Source: Polycladomyces abyssicola (GTDB lineage: Bacteria; Bacillota; Bacilli; Thermoactinomycetales; JIR-001). From it: a stretch of DNA of 64,000 bases. The stretch covers positions 794,001-858,000 of the forward strand of contig NZ_AP024601.1 of assembly GCF_018326425.1 (NCBI RefSeq), read 5' to 3'. Below, one piece after another: positions 9,528-18,477 of this stretch; the stretch's first letter is position 1, and each line of letters opens with the position of its first letter. A program made the translations under genes and the position numbers. Below the pieces are notes generated by a model. It was not told the DNA's origin. It did no database searches and saw nothing but the letters and a program-made list of their open reading frames with translations.

Positions 9528-9644
9528 ATGACGGTGGAGACGAAACAGGGGCGGCGTATCGATTGGATCCTGATTGGAACTTCCTTATTGGCCGCTTTTT
9601 TGAATATTTTCGGAATATGGAATGATCCATATGCCAATTCCTGA
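9528..9644 (+). CDS. Small single-pass membrane peptide (38 aa)
   Basis: ATG 9528 follows GAAGGAG by 7 bases. The peptide has a short basic head (KQGRR), then one hydrophobic helix (WILIGTSLLAAFLNIFG, about 13-29) and a short polar tail. It is too short for family assignment. It sits between the RNA-like element and the 162-aa gene (start 24 bases downstream), so translation of the two may be linked. The ribosome-binding site and clean helix support it as a real gene, but nothing else does. Confidence 0.5.
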   Translation: MTVETKQGRRIDWILIGTSLLAAFLNIFGIWNDPYANS

Positions 9645-9667
9645 TATAAAGGAGAGATTGGTTAGAA

Positions 9668-10156
9668 GTGACGGAGTGGAGGATTGTCCGATTCCATGGC
9701 TATACCGTGAAGGCAGATCCGGATACCACACACAAATTGATTCGGGAATTGCCGAATATCGGAGAAAAAGAACACTGCAACTGTCAGGGTTGTAGCAATT
9801 ATGCTTTAGCTACCGAACACTTTCCGTTTGAGGTAAAGAAGTTGTTTGCTTTATTGGGAATGGACCCGGTAAAGGAAGGACATGTAACCCGTTATTTCCG
9901 TGCAGAGAACGGGCTCACAGGGGAAATCCTCGAACAACCATCTGAGTGGCCAGTGAAAGTTTACTACAAAAATGAAACAGACCACTTTTTGCTAACGCTG
10001 ACCCAAGTGTTGCCAAACAGTCACATCCCCACACATCTCCCCTTCCCGGAACCCTGGATGGAATTGTATATCGAAGCCTATCTGCCTTGGTTGTTAGAAG
10101 AGGAATACGAGGACTGGACTTTAGAAAAAGAGGAGGCTGACCCTTCCGACGCGTAA
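9668..10156 (+). CDS. Uncharacterised protein with CxCxxC motif
   Basis: 162 aa, no signal peptide or membrane segment, acidic C-terminus (EEEYEDWTLEKEEAD). The motif CNCQGCSNY (about 38-46) resembles that in short uncharacterised Bacillales proteins and could bind metal. GTG 9668 is preceded by AAGGAGA at 11 bases. It lies between yhbH and spoVR, where B. subtilis has nothing comparable. The function is not recognised. Confidence 0.7.
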   Translation: MTEWRIVRFHGYTVKADPDTTHKLIRELPNIGEKEHCNCQGCSNYALATEHFPFEVKKLFALLGMDPVKEGHVTRYFRAENGLTGEILEQPSEWPVKVYYKNETDHFLLTLTQVLPNSHIPTHLPFPEPWMELYIEAYLPWLLEEEYEDWTLEKEEADPSDA

Positions 10157-10220
10157 TTTTGTTTACCTGCTGATCAAAAGTGGGTCAAGCACAATTGCCT
10201 CAATCACATAATTTCTTATG

Positions 10221-10262
10221 AGCCCAAATAATTGATAAGTCGCTTGTTTGGGCTATTTTTCA
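10221..10262 (+). terminator. Rho-independent terminator
   Basis: AGCCCAAA (10221-10228) pairs with TTTGGGCT (10247-10254), followed by ATTTTT. It ends the transcript of the 162-aa gene. Confidence 0.8.
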
Positions 10263-10346
10263 TTATCCAAACTTCATATGAAGTAATGTAAACTAATCAT
10301 GTAGAATAATGGATAAATAGAAAATAGACAGAAAAGGGGAGTGTAG

Positions 10347-10811
10347 ATGACGCTGCAAAATCCATTGTGGTTGTTTGTAATCGCATCGGCCATTTGCGTG
10401 GTGGGAATCTTTTTCTCTTTTAAGCAAATGGTCTCCAACATTGTTTCCTCGGAATATTCGCAAGAACTGTTTGCTAAGGAGTTTGAACGTTTTATCGTTA
10501 GATTGGCGGCTATCGAGGCTGTTCCGGTTCTTCTCATCGCCTTTGGTATCTTACAGATTTTTGGCTCATTCCAAATCATTGACCATCCTGTTGTCGAACC
10601 TGTCGTCCCCTTAATTGTTACGCTTCTAATCATGGCTTTTGGTGCGGTAAACATTTTTCTGACCCGGATGCAAATCCAACAAGATCCTCATTTGACCGAT
10701 TCTGCGAAGCGATATGTTGCGAACCAGTCCATCATCGTTTTGGCTCTTGTTAACGCGCTTCCGCTCATTTCCTTGGTTTTTTGTATGATGGTCCTGACAG
10801 GTTCCGTATAA
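10347..10811 (+). CDS. Four-helix membrane protein, resembles ATP synthase c-type subunits
   Basis: 154 aa with four hydrophobic segments at about 7-26, 52-75, 84-104 and 126-150. The second carries an acidic residue in AAIEAVPVLLIAFGIL, reminiscent of the carboxylate helix of F-type ATP synthase c subunits, and the duplicated hairpin layout is similar. It is twice the usual c-subunit length and stands alone, so it is probably not part of the ATP synthase. AGGGGAG precedes the ATG and a terminator follows, so it appears to be a single-gene unit. Confidence 0.65.
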   Translation: MTLQNPLWLFVIASAICVVGIFFSFKQMVSNIVSSEYSQELFAKEFERFIVRLAAIEAVPVLLIAFGILQIFGSFQIIDHPVVEPVVPLIVTLLIMAFGAVNIFLTRMQIQQDPHLTDSAKRYVANQSIIVLALVNALPLISLVFCMMVLTGSV

Positions 10812-10835
10812 AGCTCTCTTCTTTTTGATTGTGTG

Positions 10836-10866
10836 GAGCCCCTCACTAAACGAAGGGCTCTTTTCA
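10836..10866 (+). terminator. Rho-independent terminator
   Basis: GAGCCC (10836-10841) pairs with GGGCTC (10855-10860), followed by TTTTC. Confidence 0.7.
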
Positions 10867-11073
10867 TACTTCTAAAACGATTAGGAGATTCAAGGGACAT
10901 CCAATAGTTTGTATGGAGACCATAAAACACCTGGCGAGAGACGCCCGGTGATGGACAAAACCGGTTGCAGATTTGTGAATGAATCATTCGCTTCCCGGCG
11001 TCCGACGGCAACTTGTTCCATCCTAGCGCATATAGATGTACCACACGAAGATGAATGGAAAGGATGTCCGGGG

Positions 11074-12489
11074 ATGATGAGTGAAGAGTTGAAGGCGTTG
11101 GAACGGGCAATCGATGAGATCACTGAAATCGCGAAAGGATTCGGTTTGGACTTTTATCCCATGCGATACGAGATTTGTCCGGCGGACATCATTTACACAT
11201 TTGGCGCCTACGGCATGCCGACACGTTTTTCCCACTGGAGTTTCGGCAAGTCGTTTCATCGGATGAAGTTGCAGTACGATTTCAATCTCAGTCGGATTTA
11301 TGAACTGGTCATCAATTCCAATCCCTGTTACGCCTTTTTGTTGAAGGGAAACTCCTTGATCCAGAACAAGCTCATCGTGGCCCACGTCCTGGCCCATTGC
11401 GATTTTTTCAAAAACAATGTTCGCTTCACCAATACGTCCCGCGACATGGTGGAAAGTATGGCGGCCAGCGCCGAACGAATCCGCTCGTATGAACTGCAAT
11501 ACGGTAAAGCAGACGTCGAGGCGTTTTTGGATCATGTACTGGCGATTCAGGAGCACATCGACCCTACACTGATTCGCCCGCCCCGTCGCAAACCGGAAGA
11601 CGACGATGAGACGTCTCGACGAGGGCCATCCACCCCGTATGATGACTTGTGGAAGCTGGATGAAAAAGAAGAGGAGCAAACGGCATCCGGTGTTGCTTTC
11701 AGAAAGAAGCTCCCCCCCAAAAAAGAGAAGGACCTGCTCCTGTTCATCATGAACCACAGCCGGGTTCTGGAAGATTGGCAACAGGACATTCTCACCATTC
11801 TGCGCGAGGAGATGTTGTATTTCTGGCCTCAACTGGAAACAAAGATCATGAACGAAGGATGGGCATCGTACTGGCACATTCGAATCATGAGGGAGCTGAA
11901 TCTGAATGAGGAAGAAGCCATCGAGTTTGCCAAGTTGAACGCATCCGTCATTCAACCGTCCAAAACCTCTCTTAACCCTTACTACCTGGGATTGAAAATA
12001 TTTGAAGACATCGAGCGCCGCTGGGACAACCCGACCGAAGAGGAACGGGAGCGGTTCGGCCGCGTCCCGGGTCAAGGACGGGAAAAGCTGTTCGAGGTGA
12101 GGGAACTGGATTCGGACATCTCGTTCATTCGCAACTATCTGACCGAGGAGTTGGTCGAAGAGCTTGATTTGTACGTGTTTCAACGTAAGGGAAATGAATG
12201 GAAGATCACGGACAAATCGTGGGAGAACGTGCGGGATGAATTGGTCGCCAGTCGGGTGAACGGCGGATTTCCCTATATTCAGGTCAAAGACGGGGACTAT
12301 TTGCAAAACGGGGAGCTGTATTTGGAGCACGTCTATGAAGGTACCGAGCTGGACGTGAAGTATTTGGAGAAAACGTTGCCTCACGTGTATCACCTGTGGG
12401 GGCGCACTGTCCATCTGGAGACGGTGATCGAGAAACGGCCTGTCATGTTCAGCTACAACGGGAAAAAATGCAGTCGGCGGTTTTTGTGA
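11074..12489 (+). CDS. spoVR: Stage V sporulation protein R
   Basis: SpoVR contributes to spore cortex formation in B. subtilis; its biochemical role is unknown. The 471-aa protein (B. subtilis 468 aa) has the family hallmarks [41 protein letters not shown] and a conserved C-terminal ATP-cone-like part. The in-frame region upstream to 10909 is excluded because AAAGGA lies 10 bases before ATG 11074 and the alignment begins there. The gene is monocistronic, closed by a strong terminator. Confidence 0.96.
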   Translation: MMSEELKALERAIDEITEIAKGFGLDFYPMRYEICPADIIYTFGAYGMPTRFSHWSFGKSFHRMKLQYDFNLSRIYELVINSNPCYAFLLKGNSLIQNKLIVAHVLAHCDFFKNNVRFTNTSRDMVESMAASAERIRSYELQYGKADVEAFLDHVLAIQEHIDPTLIRPPRRKPEDDDETSRRGPSTPYDDLWKLDEKEEEQTASGVAFRKKLPPKKEKDLLLFIMNHSRVLEDWQQDILTILREEMLYFWPQLETKIMNEGWASYWHIRIMRELNLNEEEAIEFAKLNASVIQPSKTSLNPYYLGLKIFEDIERRWDNPTEEERERFGRVPGQGREKLFEVRELDSDISFIRNYLTEELVEELDLYVFQRKGNEWKITDKSWENVRDELVASRVNGGFPYIQVKDGDYLQNGELYLEHVYEGTELDVKYLEKTLPHVYHLWGRTVHLETVIEKRPVMFSYNGKKCSRRFL

Positions 12490-12510
12490 AAGGAGCGCCT
12501 TTTTTGAGAA

Positions 12511-12552
12511 AAAGACTGCTGACCTTTTACATTTGTCAGCAGTCTTTTTTGG
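12511..12552 (+). terminator. Rho-independent terminator after spoVR
   Basis: AAGACTGCTGAC (12512-12523) pairs perfectly over 12 bp with GTCAGCAGTCTT (12535-12546), then T residues. Confidence 0.92.
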
Positions 12553-12589
12553 GGTTTTTTATCCCGGTGCATACGTTTGAATATTCATG

Positions 12590-12626
12590 TGAAAGCCAAC
12601 AAACCCAGCGATTTTGCGCTGGGTTT
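12590..12626 (-). terminator. Terminator for the minus-strand repeat-protein gene
   Basis: AAACCCAGCG/CGCTGGGTTT perfect 10-bp stem with a 6-base loop, about 50 bases beyond the stop codon of the minus-strand gene, with a T-rich tail in that direction. Confidence 0.75.
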
Positions 12627-12674
12627 GTGCCTTACCGAGTACATAGCACTTGGTATTTTATCAACGTGTTAGGT

Positions 12675-15600
12675 TCACCATTCAAATGTTCCGTAATCTT
12701 CATCTGATTCATCAGTTTGGGAAGGTTCATCTTGTGTCGCATCGGTCTCTGTCGATTCCCCCTCAGTAATTCCTTTTTCCTGATCAGGGGTTTTCGTTTC
12801 CACATCAGATGCAGCAGAGATGTCTTCTACCGACAGTTGGTCATTTGTTGAGTAGGACTGGTTCGAGTTGGTGACAGGAAGGTCATCCGTTTCAGGTGGG
12901 GTATCATGTGTCACATCCTCCGAGACTTTCGATTGGGAAGGTGTTTGACTGATCATGGCGATGATCTCGGATTCCTTCGATCCCTCCAAAGAGTTTCTAT
13001 CGGATTGGGGTATCTTCGATAAAGCGGTAGAGGAGGTGGGGAGGGTGGCGATCCAGAAGAAAAATCCTTGCACCAATTGGTGATCTTCCCAATTTCGCTG
13101 CACGTGGATGGTAAACGCTTGCCGGGATCGGCTGACCAGACTGGCTGTGCAGTAAGGATGGTTCGTCATGGCGACAACGATGTATTCGTCTGTCTCCAAG
13201 GCGGGAGTGACGGGAACTTCAATCAATACCGCATCTTTTCCCTCGTGAAGGGTGAACCCCTGTATGCCTGCCCGAAGATTGTTGCCTCCAAACATGAGAG
13301 ACGGATCGAATGCCAGCTTTTCCACACCAATCGAGTGATCGGCCAAGTGATCCTGTCCAATGGCCCCTGCTTGGATATGCTGGGACTGGATGGTATCTGG
13401 TGCGAGATGGTGGGAACAGATAGCTTGCTCCTGGATGTGGGCATCGGAGACGGAGTCAGGTGTGAGATGTTCGGGAACAACGGCCTGCGGTGCGATTTTG
13501 GCTGTAGTGACGGCCTGATCGGCGAGGTGATCCCGCCCGACGGTTCCTGCTTGAATGTGATGGGATTGGATGGTATCTGGTGCGAGATGGTGGGAACTGA
13601 TAGCTTGCTCCTGGATGTGGGCATCGGAGACGGAGTCAGGTGTGAGATGTTCGGAAACAACGGCCTGCGGTGCGATTTTGGCAGTGTCGACGGATTGTTC
13701 GGCGAGGTGATCCCGCCCGACGGTTCCTGCTTGAATGTGATGGGACTGGATGGTATCTGGTGCGAGATGGCGTGTATTGACAGCTTGCTCCTGGATGTGG
13801 GCATCGGAGACGGAGTCAGGTGCGAGATGTTCGGAAATAACGGCCTGCGGTGCGATTTTGGCAGTGTCGACGGATTGTTCGGCGAGGTGATCCCGCCCGA
13901 CGGTTCCTGCCTGAATGTGATGGGACTGGACAGTATCTGGTGCGAGATGGCGTGTATTGACAGCTTGCTCCTGGATGTGGGCATCGGAGACGGAGTCAGG
14001 TGTGAGATGTTCGGAAACAACGGCCTGCGGTGCGATTTTGGCAGTGTCGACGGATTGTTCGGCGAGGTGATCCCGCCCGACGGTTCCGGTTTGAATGTGA
14101 TGGGACTGGATGGTATCTGGTGCGAGATGGCGTGTATTGACAGCTTGCTCCTGGATGTGGGCATCGGAGACGGAGTCAGGAGCGAGATGTTCGGGAACAA
14201 CGGCCTGCGGTGCGATTTTGGCTGTAGTGACGGCCTGATCGGCGAGGTGATCCCGCCCGACGGTTCCGGTTTGAATGTGATGGGACTGGACAGTATCTGG
14301 TGCGAGATGGCGTGTATTGACAGCTTGCTCCTGGATGTGGGCATCGGAGACGGAGTCAGGAGCGAGATGTTCGGAAACAACGGCCTGCGGTACGATTTTG
14401 GCAGTGTCGACGGATTGTTCGGCGAGGTGATCCCGATCGATGGTTCCTGCTTGAATGTGATGGGATTGGACAGTATCTGGTGCGAGATGGTGTGTACTGA
14501 CAGCTTGCTCCTGGATGTGAGAACCGGAGATGGATTCGGGAGCGAGATGTTCGGAAACAACAGCTTGTGATGCGATTTTGGCGGTAGCGACGGCATGATC
14601 GGCGAGGTGACTCCGTCCTATCGCCCCGGCTTGGATGTGATGGGATTGGACGATATCGGGTGCGAGATGGCGAGCGCCAACAACTTGGTTCTGGATATGG
14701 GAACCGGAGATGGATTCGGGAGCGAGATGTTCGGAAACAACGGCTTGTGATGCGATTTTGGCTGTAGTGACGGCATGATCGGCGAGGTGATCCCGCCCGA
14801 CGGCCCCGGCTTGGATGTGAAGGGATTGAATGGTATCTGGTGTGAGATGGTGGGAACTGATAGCTTGCTCCTGGATGTGGGAAGCGGAGATGGAGTCAGG
14901 AGCGAGATGTTCGGGAACAACGGCCTGCGGTGCGATTTTGGCAGTGTCGACGGATTGTTCAGCGAGGTGATCCCGCCCGACGGCCTCTGCTTGGATATGC
15001 TGGGACTGGATGGTATCTGGTGCAAGATGGTGGGAACTGATAGCTTGCTCCTGGATGTGGGAACCGGAGATGGATTCGGGAGCGAGATGTTCGGAAACAA
15101 CGGCTTGTGATGCGATTTTGGCTGTAGTGACGGCATGATCGGCGAGGTGATCCCGCCCGACGGCCCCGGCTTGGATGTGAAGGGATTGAATGGTATCTGG
15201 TGTGAGATGGTGGGAACTGATAGCTTGCTCCTGGATGTGGGAAGCGGAGATGGAGTCAGGAGCGAGATGTTCGGGAACAACGGCCTGCGGTGCGATTTTG
15301 GCAGTGTCGACGGATTGTTCAGCGAGGTGATCCCGCCCGACGGCCTCTGCTTGGATATGCTGGGACTGGATGGTATCTGGTGCAAGATGGTGGGAACTGA
15401 TAGCTTGCTCCTGGATGTGGGAAGCGGAGACGGAGTCAGGAGCGAGATGTTCGGGAACAACGGCCTGCGGTGCGATTTTGGCAGTGTCGACGGATTGTTC
15501 GGCGAGGTGATCCCGCCCGACGGCCCCTGCTTGGATATGCTGGGACTGGATGGTATCTGGTGCGAGATGGCGTGTATTGACAGCTTGATTCTGGATGTGG

Positions 15601-18212
15601 GAATCGGAGACGGAGTCAGGAGCGAGATGTTCGGAAACAACGGCCTGCGGTACGATTTTGGCAGTGTCGACGGATTGTTCGGCGAGGTGATCCCGATCGA
15701 CGGCCTCTGCTTGGATATGCTGGGACTGGATGGTATCTGGTGCAAGATGGTGGGAACTGATAGCTTGCTCCTGGATGTGGGAAGCGGAGACGGAGTCAGG
15801 AGCGAGATGTTCGGAAACAACGGCCTGCGGTACGATTTTGGTAGTGTCGACGGATTGTTCGGCGAGGTGATCCCGACCGACGGCCTCTGCTTGGATATGC
15901 TGGGACTGGATGGTATCTGGTGCGAGATGGCGTGTATTGACAGCTTGGTCCTGGATGTGGGCATCGGAGACGGAGTCAGGAGCGAGATGTTCGGAAACAA
16001 CGGCCTGCGGTACGATTTTGGCAGTGTCGACGGATTGTTCGGCGAGGTGATCCCGACCGACGGCCCCTGCTTGGATATGCTGGGACTGGATGGTATCTGG
16101 TGCGAGATGGCGTGTATTGACAGCTTGGTCCTGGATGTGGGCATCGGAGACGGAGTCAGGAGCGAGATGTTCGGAAACAACGGCCTGCGGTACGATTTTG
16201 GCAGTGTCGACGGATTGTTCGGCGAGGTGATCCCGACCGACGGCCCCTGCTTGGATATGCTGGGACTGGATGGTATCTGGTGCGAGATGGCGTGTATTGA
16301 CAGCTTGATTCTGGATGTGGGAATCGGAGACGGAGTCAGGAGCGAGATGTTCGGAAACAACGGCTTTCGGTGCGATTTTGGCAGTATCGACGGATTGTTT
16401 AGCGAGGTGATCCCGCCCGACGGCCCTTGCTTGGATATGCTGGGACTGGATGGTATCTGGTGCGAGATGGCGTGTATTGACAGCTTGGTCCTGGATGTGG
16501 GAATCGGAGACGGAGTCGGGTGTGAGATGTTCGGAAACAACGGCTTTCGGTGCGATTTTGGCAGTGTCGACGGATTGTTTAGCGAGGTGACCCCGCCCGA
16601 CGGCCCCTGCTTGGATATGCTGGGACTGGATGGTATCTGGTGCGAGATGGCGCGTATTGACAGCTTGATTCTGGATGTGGGAATCGGAGACGGAATCAGG
16701 TGCGAGATGTTCGGAAACAACGGCCTGTGGTGCGATTTTGCGAGAAATAACGGCACCGTCAGCCAATTTGTTGCTGTTGATGGCATAATCGATCAGTTTG
16801 TCAGTGGAGATGGATTCCGGGGACAACTTGGATGTAGTGATTGAATGATCCGCAATTTTCACTCCAGTGACGGCATTTTCGGCAAGATGTTGTTCCTGCA
16901 CGATCCCTTCCTGGAGATGGTCGGACTCAATCGCTCGACGGTTAAGATGTTTCGAATGAATGCTTTGTTTTTGAATGTGGTGACTTTGTATGGCCTGATC
17001 GTCCACCATATCGGACTGAATGGAACGAGGTGCGATTTTGGATTGGGTTACAGCGTTGTCGGCCAAATGATAATTGTGAATGGCACCTAGCTGCACATGT
17101 TCGTTGGTGACGGTTTTCCGTTGTAAATGCTCTGTGGCAATCGAACCGGGCGCGATTTTGGACCGGGTCACGGCACGCTCCGACAGGTGGGATTCGGTAA
17201 CGACGTTTTCTGACAGATGTTTACTGGTGATGGCTTGATCGATAATCGCTTCGCTGTAAACGGCATCGGGCGCGATTTTGGAAGCCGTCACGGAAAAGTT
17301 GGCCAAATGATCGGTTTTCACCGCTTGAGGAGTTAAATGATAATCGTGAATGGAAGAAGCAGCCAATTTATCGGCGTGAATCACTTCATCATCCAGTTTG
17401 TCTGCAGTGACGCTCTTATCTTGCAGTTTGGAGTTTGAAACGGATTGATCTGCCAGTTTGGCGTTAGTGATGCACTCGTTGACCAACTGTCGCGAATCGA
17501 TCGAGCCACTTTTGATTTTATTTCCAGTAATGGATTCATCAGCCAGATGGTCGGTTTCCACATGGCCCTTGACCAAGTGTTTGGAAGTGATGGATTGCTC
17601 TTTGAGTTTTCTGCCGTCAATACTGCGATCAGCCAGCTTATCTCCCGTGACGCTGTTTTCCTTTATGTGATCGGCATGAATCGCTTCCTTTCGGATTTTA
17701 TCGCTGGTAATGGCATCCACCGCAAGGTGATGCTCCTTGATTGTACCGGAAGCAATTTTCTGACCAATGACAGCTCCGTTGGCGATCTTGGCCGTGTTAA
17801 CCGCGCCGTCCACCAAGTGATCTTCCTTGATGGACTGGTTTTGCAGTTTAGAACCGTCAATCGCGCGCAGTGCAATTTTTTCCGCAGTGACAGCGCCGTC
17901 GGTAAGATCATCCGTGTAGATGAAGGCTTTGGTCGGCTGGGAAAGTTGGCGTTGCTTTTTTTGTTGTTGGACCGTTTGTTTCGCTGTGGGCAATACGCCG
18001 TCGGAAGACGGCGACTCCATCGGCTTTTTGTCCATTTCCTTTGTTTTCCTTATTTCTTCCTGTTCTTGTTTTATAATTTCCTCCAACACCTCCTCGTCAG
18101 CAAGTTCGCTGAATGTTCTCGATGGAAAAATCGGTTCCCCTTCCAACATACGAGACTGGATTTTTTTGTTGGAGAGGCTTTTGGATCTCTTTTTTCTCAC
18201 TCGTCTCTCCAT
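12675..18212 (-). CDS. Giant decapeptide-repeat protein with WIAG-type tail domain
   Basis: 1,845 aa in three parts. Residues 1-104 are basic then acidic and glutamine-rich with no signal peptide. Residues 105 to about 1633 are about 153 decapeptide repeats of the form xAVxxxHLAx / xSIxxxKIxx. Residues 1634-1845 are a compact domain ending in FFFWIATLP, like the WIAG-tail domain of Bacillales repeat proteins, plus an acidic Ser/Thr-rich tail. Alternating hydrophobic positions every ten residues suggest a beta-helix or fibre; a spore-surface filament is the inference. Start: ATG 18212 has GAAAGG touching it, so GTG 18200 may be used. Monocistronic, convergent with spoVR. Confidence 0.85.
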   Translation of the reverse strand: MERRVRKKRSKSLSNKKIQSRMLEGEPIFPSRTFSELADEEVLEEIIKQEQEEIRKTKEMDKKPMESPSSDGVLPTAKQTVQQQKKQRQLSQPTKAFIYTDDLTDGAVTAEKIALRAIDGSKLQNQSIKEDHLVDGAVNTAKIANGAVIGQKIASGTIKEHHLAVDAITSDKIRKEAIHADHIKENSVTGDKLADRSIDGRKLKEQSITSKHLVKGHVETDHLADESITGNKIKSGSIDSRQLVNECITNAKLADQSVSNSKLQDKSVTADKLDDEVIHADKLAASSIHDYHLTPQAVKTDHLANFSVTASKIAPDAVYSEAIIDQAITSKHLSENVVTESHLSERAVTRSKIAPGSIATEHLQRKTVTNEHVQLGAIHNYHLADNAVTQSKIAPRSIQSDMVDDQAIQSHHIQKQSIHSKHLNRRAIESDHLQEGIVQEQHLAENAVTGVKIADHSITTSKLSPESISTDKLIDYAINSNKLADGAVISRKIAPQAVVSEHLAPDSVSDSHIQNQAVNTRHLAPDTIQSQHIQAGAVGRGHLAKQSVDTAKIAPKAVVSEHLTPDSVSDSHIQDQAVNTRHLAPDTIQSQHIQARAVGRDHLAKQSVDTAKIAPKAVVSEHLAPDSVSDSHIQNQAVNTRHLAPDTIQSQHIQAGAVGRDHLAEQSVDTAKIVPQAVVSEHLAPDSVSDAHIQDQAVNTRHLAPDTIQSQHIQAGAVGRDHLAEQSVDTAKIVPQAVVSEHLAPDSVSDAHIQDQAVNTRHLAPDTIQSQHIQAEAVGRDHLAEQSVDTTKIVPQAVVSEHLAPDSVSASHIQEQAISSHHLAPDTIQSQHIQAEAVDRDHLAEQSVDTAKIVPQAVVSEHLAPDSVSDSHIQNQAVNTRHLAPDTIQSQHIQAGAVGRDHLAEQSVDTAKIAPQAVVPEHLAPDSVSASHIQEQAISSHHLAPDTIQSQHIQAEAVGRDHLAEQSVDTAKIAPQAVVPEHLAPDSISASHIQEQAISSHHLTPDTIQSLHIQAGAVGRDHLADHAVTTAKIASQAVVSEHLAPESISGSHIQEQAISSHHLAPDTIQSQHIQAEAVGRDHLAEQSVDTAKIAPQAVVPEHLAPDSISASHIQEQAISSHHLTPDTIQSLHIQAGAVGRDHLADHAVTTAKIASQAVVSEHLAPESISGSHIQNQVVGARHLAPDIVQSHHIQAGAIGRSHLADHAVATAKIASQAVVSEHLAPESISGSHIQEQAVSTHHLAPDTVQSHHIQAGTIDRDHLAEQSVDTAKIVPQAVVSEHLAPDSVSDAHIQEQAVNTRHLAPDTVQSHHIQTGTVGRDHLADQAVTTAKIAPQAVVPEHLAPDSVSDAHIQEQAVNTRHLAPDTIQSHHIQTGTVGRDHLAEQSVDTAKIAPQAVVSEHLTPDSVSDAHIQEQAVNTRHLAPDTVQSHHIQAGTVGRDHLAEQSVDTAKIAPQAVISEHLAPDSVSDAHIQEQAVNTRHLAPDTIQSHHIQAGTVGRDHLAEQSVDTAKIAPQAVVSEHLTPDSVSDAHIQEQAISSHHLAPDTIQSHHIQAGTVGRDHLADQAVTTAKIAPQAVVPEHLTPDSVSDAHIQEQAICSHHLAPDTIQSQHIQAGAIGQDHLADHSIGVEKLAFDPSLMFGGNNLRAGIQGFTLHEGKDAVLIEVPVTPALETDEYIVVAMTNHPYCTASLVSRSRQAFTIHVQRNWEDHQLVQGFFFWIATLPTSSTALSKIPQSDRNSLEGSKESEIIAMISQTPSQSKVSEDVTHDTPPETDDLPVTNSNQSYSTNDQLSVEDISAASDVETKTPDQEKGITEGESTETDATQDEPSQTDESDEDYGTFEW
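13321..16740 (-). repeat. Nineteen tandem 180-bp units inside the repeat-protein gene
   Basis: The same 180-bp module, six decapeptides, recurs 19 times in perfect register with no indels. Units differ mainly by point changes, and blocks of neighbours share variants (for example IDRDHLAEQ versus VGRDHLADH types), a sign of unequal crossing-over or gene conversion. The unit length is a multiple of three, which also leaves long open frames on the other strand. Confidence 0.95.
16741..17900 (-). repeat. Diverged 30-bp (decapeptide) repeats, N-terminal part
   Basis: About 38 decapeptides keep the xxVxxxKLxx pattern but differ widely from one another in DNA sequence. This looks like the older part of the repeat, from which the homogeneous 180-bp block later expanded. 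Confidence 0.85.
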
Positions 18213-18267
18213 CCTTTCGCATATAGAGTCAGTCGTCTATAGGTATATTCATCAGGGGTGAATGTGG

Positions 18268-18306
18268 AAACCGTTGAACTGAAAAATGGGTGGTAACAAA
18301 CGGTTT
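18268..18306. promoter_or_regulatory. Inverted repeat between divergent genes
   Basis: AAACCGTT (18268-18275) and AACGGTTT (18299-18306) form an 8-bp inverted repeat with a 23-base centre, in the 265-bp gap between the repeat-protein gene and the NlpC/P60 gene. It could be an operator for the divergent pair. No convincing -35/-10 pair was found in this AT-rich gap. Confidence 0.35.
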
Positions 18307-18477
18307 AAATTGAAGATATAGGATTAATATTGGATTATTATACAAATATTTGCTTTCATTAGGCGTGAATGGAGTATATTACATAAAACTAGCGTGGGCA
18401 TTTATGTTACCATAGACAAGGATTTTGGGATCATCCTGAAATCTAGAAAAAAGGGAGTAGGAGAAAAGGAGGATGTC

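Noticed and set aside
11023-12414. 463-codon minus-strand frame opposite spoVR
   Set aside because: Shadow of spoVR, which is fully recognised on the plus strand.
13321-16740. CRISPR array
   Set aside because: The repeats are 180 bp, contiguous and coding, with no unique spacers and no cas genes.
13223-16786. Long second minus-strand frames rich in Pro, Ser and Lys
   Set aside because: Same repeat artefact in another frame of the same strand; the decapeptide frame alone joins the tail domain and the diverged repeats continuously.
13068-16844. Long open frames on the plus strand (about 500 codons at 13068-14570 and 570 codons at 15135-16844)
   Set aside because: They run antisense through the tandem repeats. 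A 180-bp unit free of stops in one extra frame keeps that frame open by itself; there is no ribosome-binding site and the product has no start-to-end logic.
18213-18267. Sigma-K or sigma-E promoter for the giant repeat-protein gene
   Set aside because: CACC is present on the minus strand but the downstream box (TATAGACGA) has two mismatches and the spacing is short, so it is not claimed.
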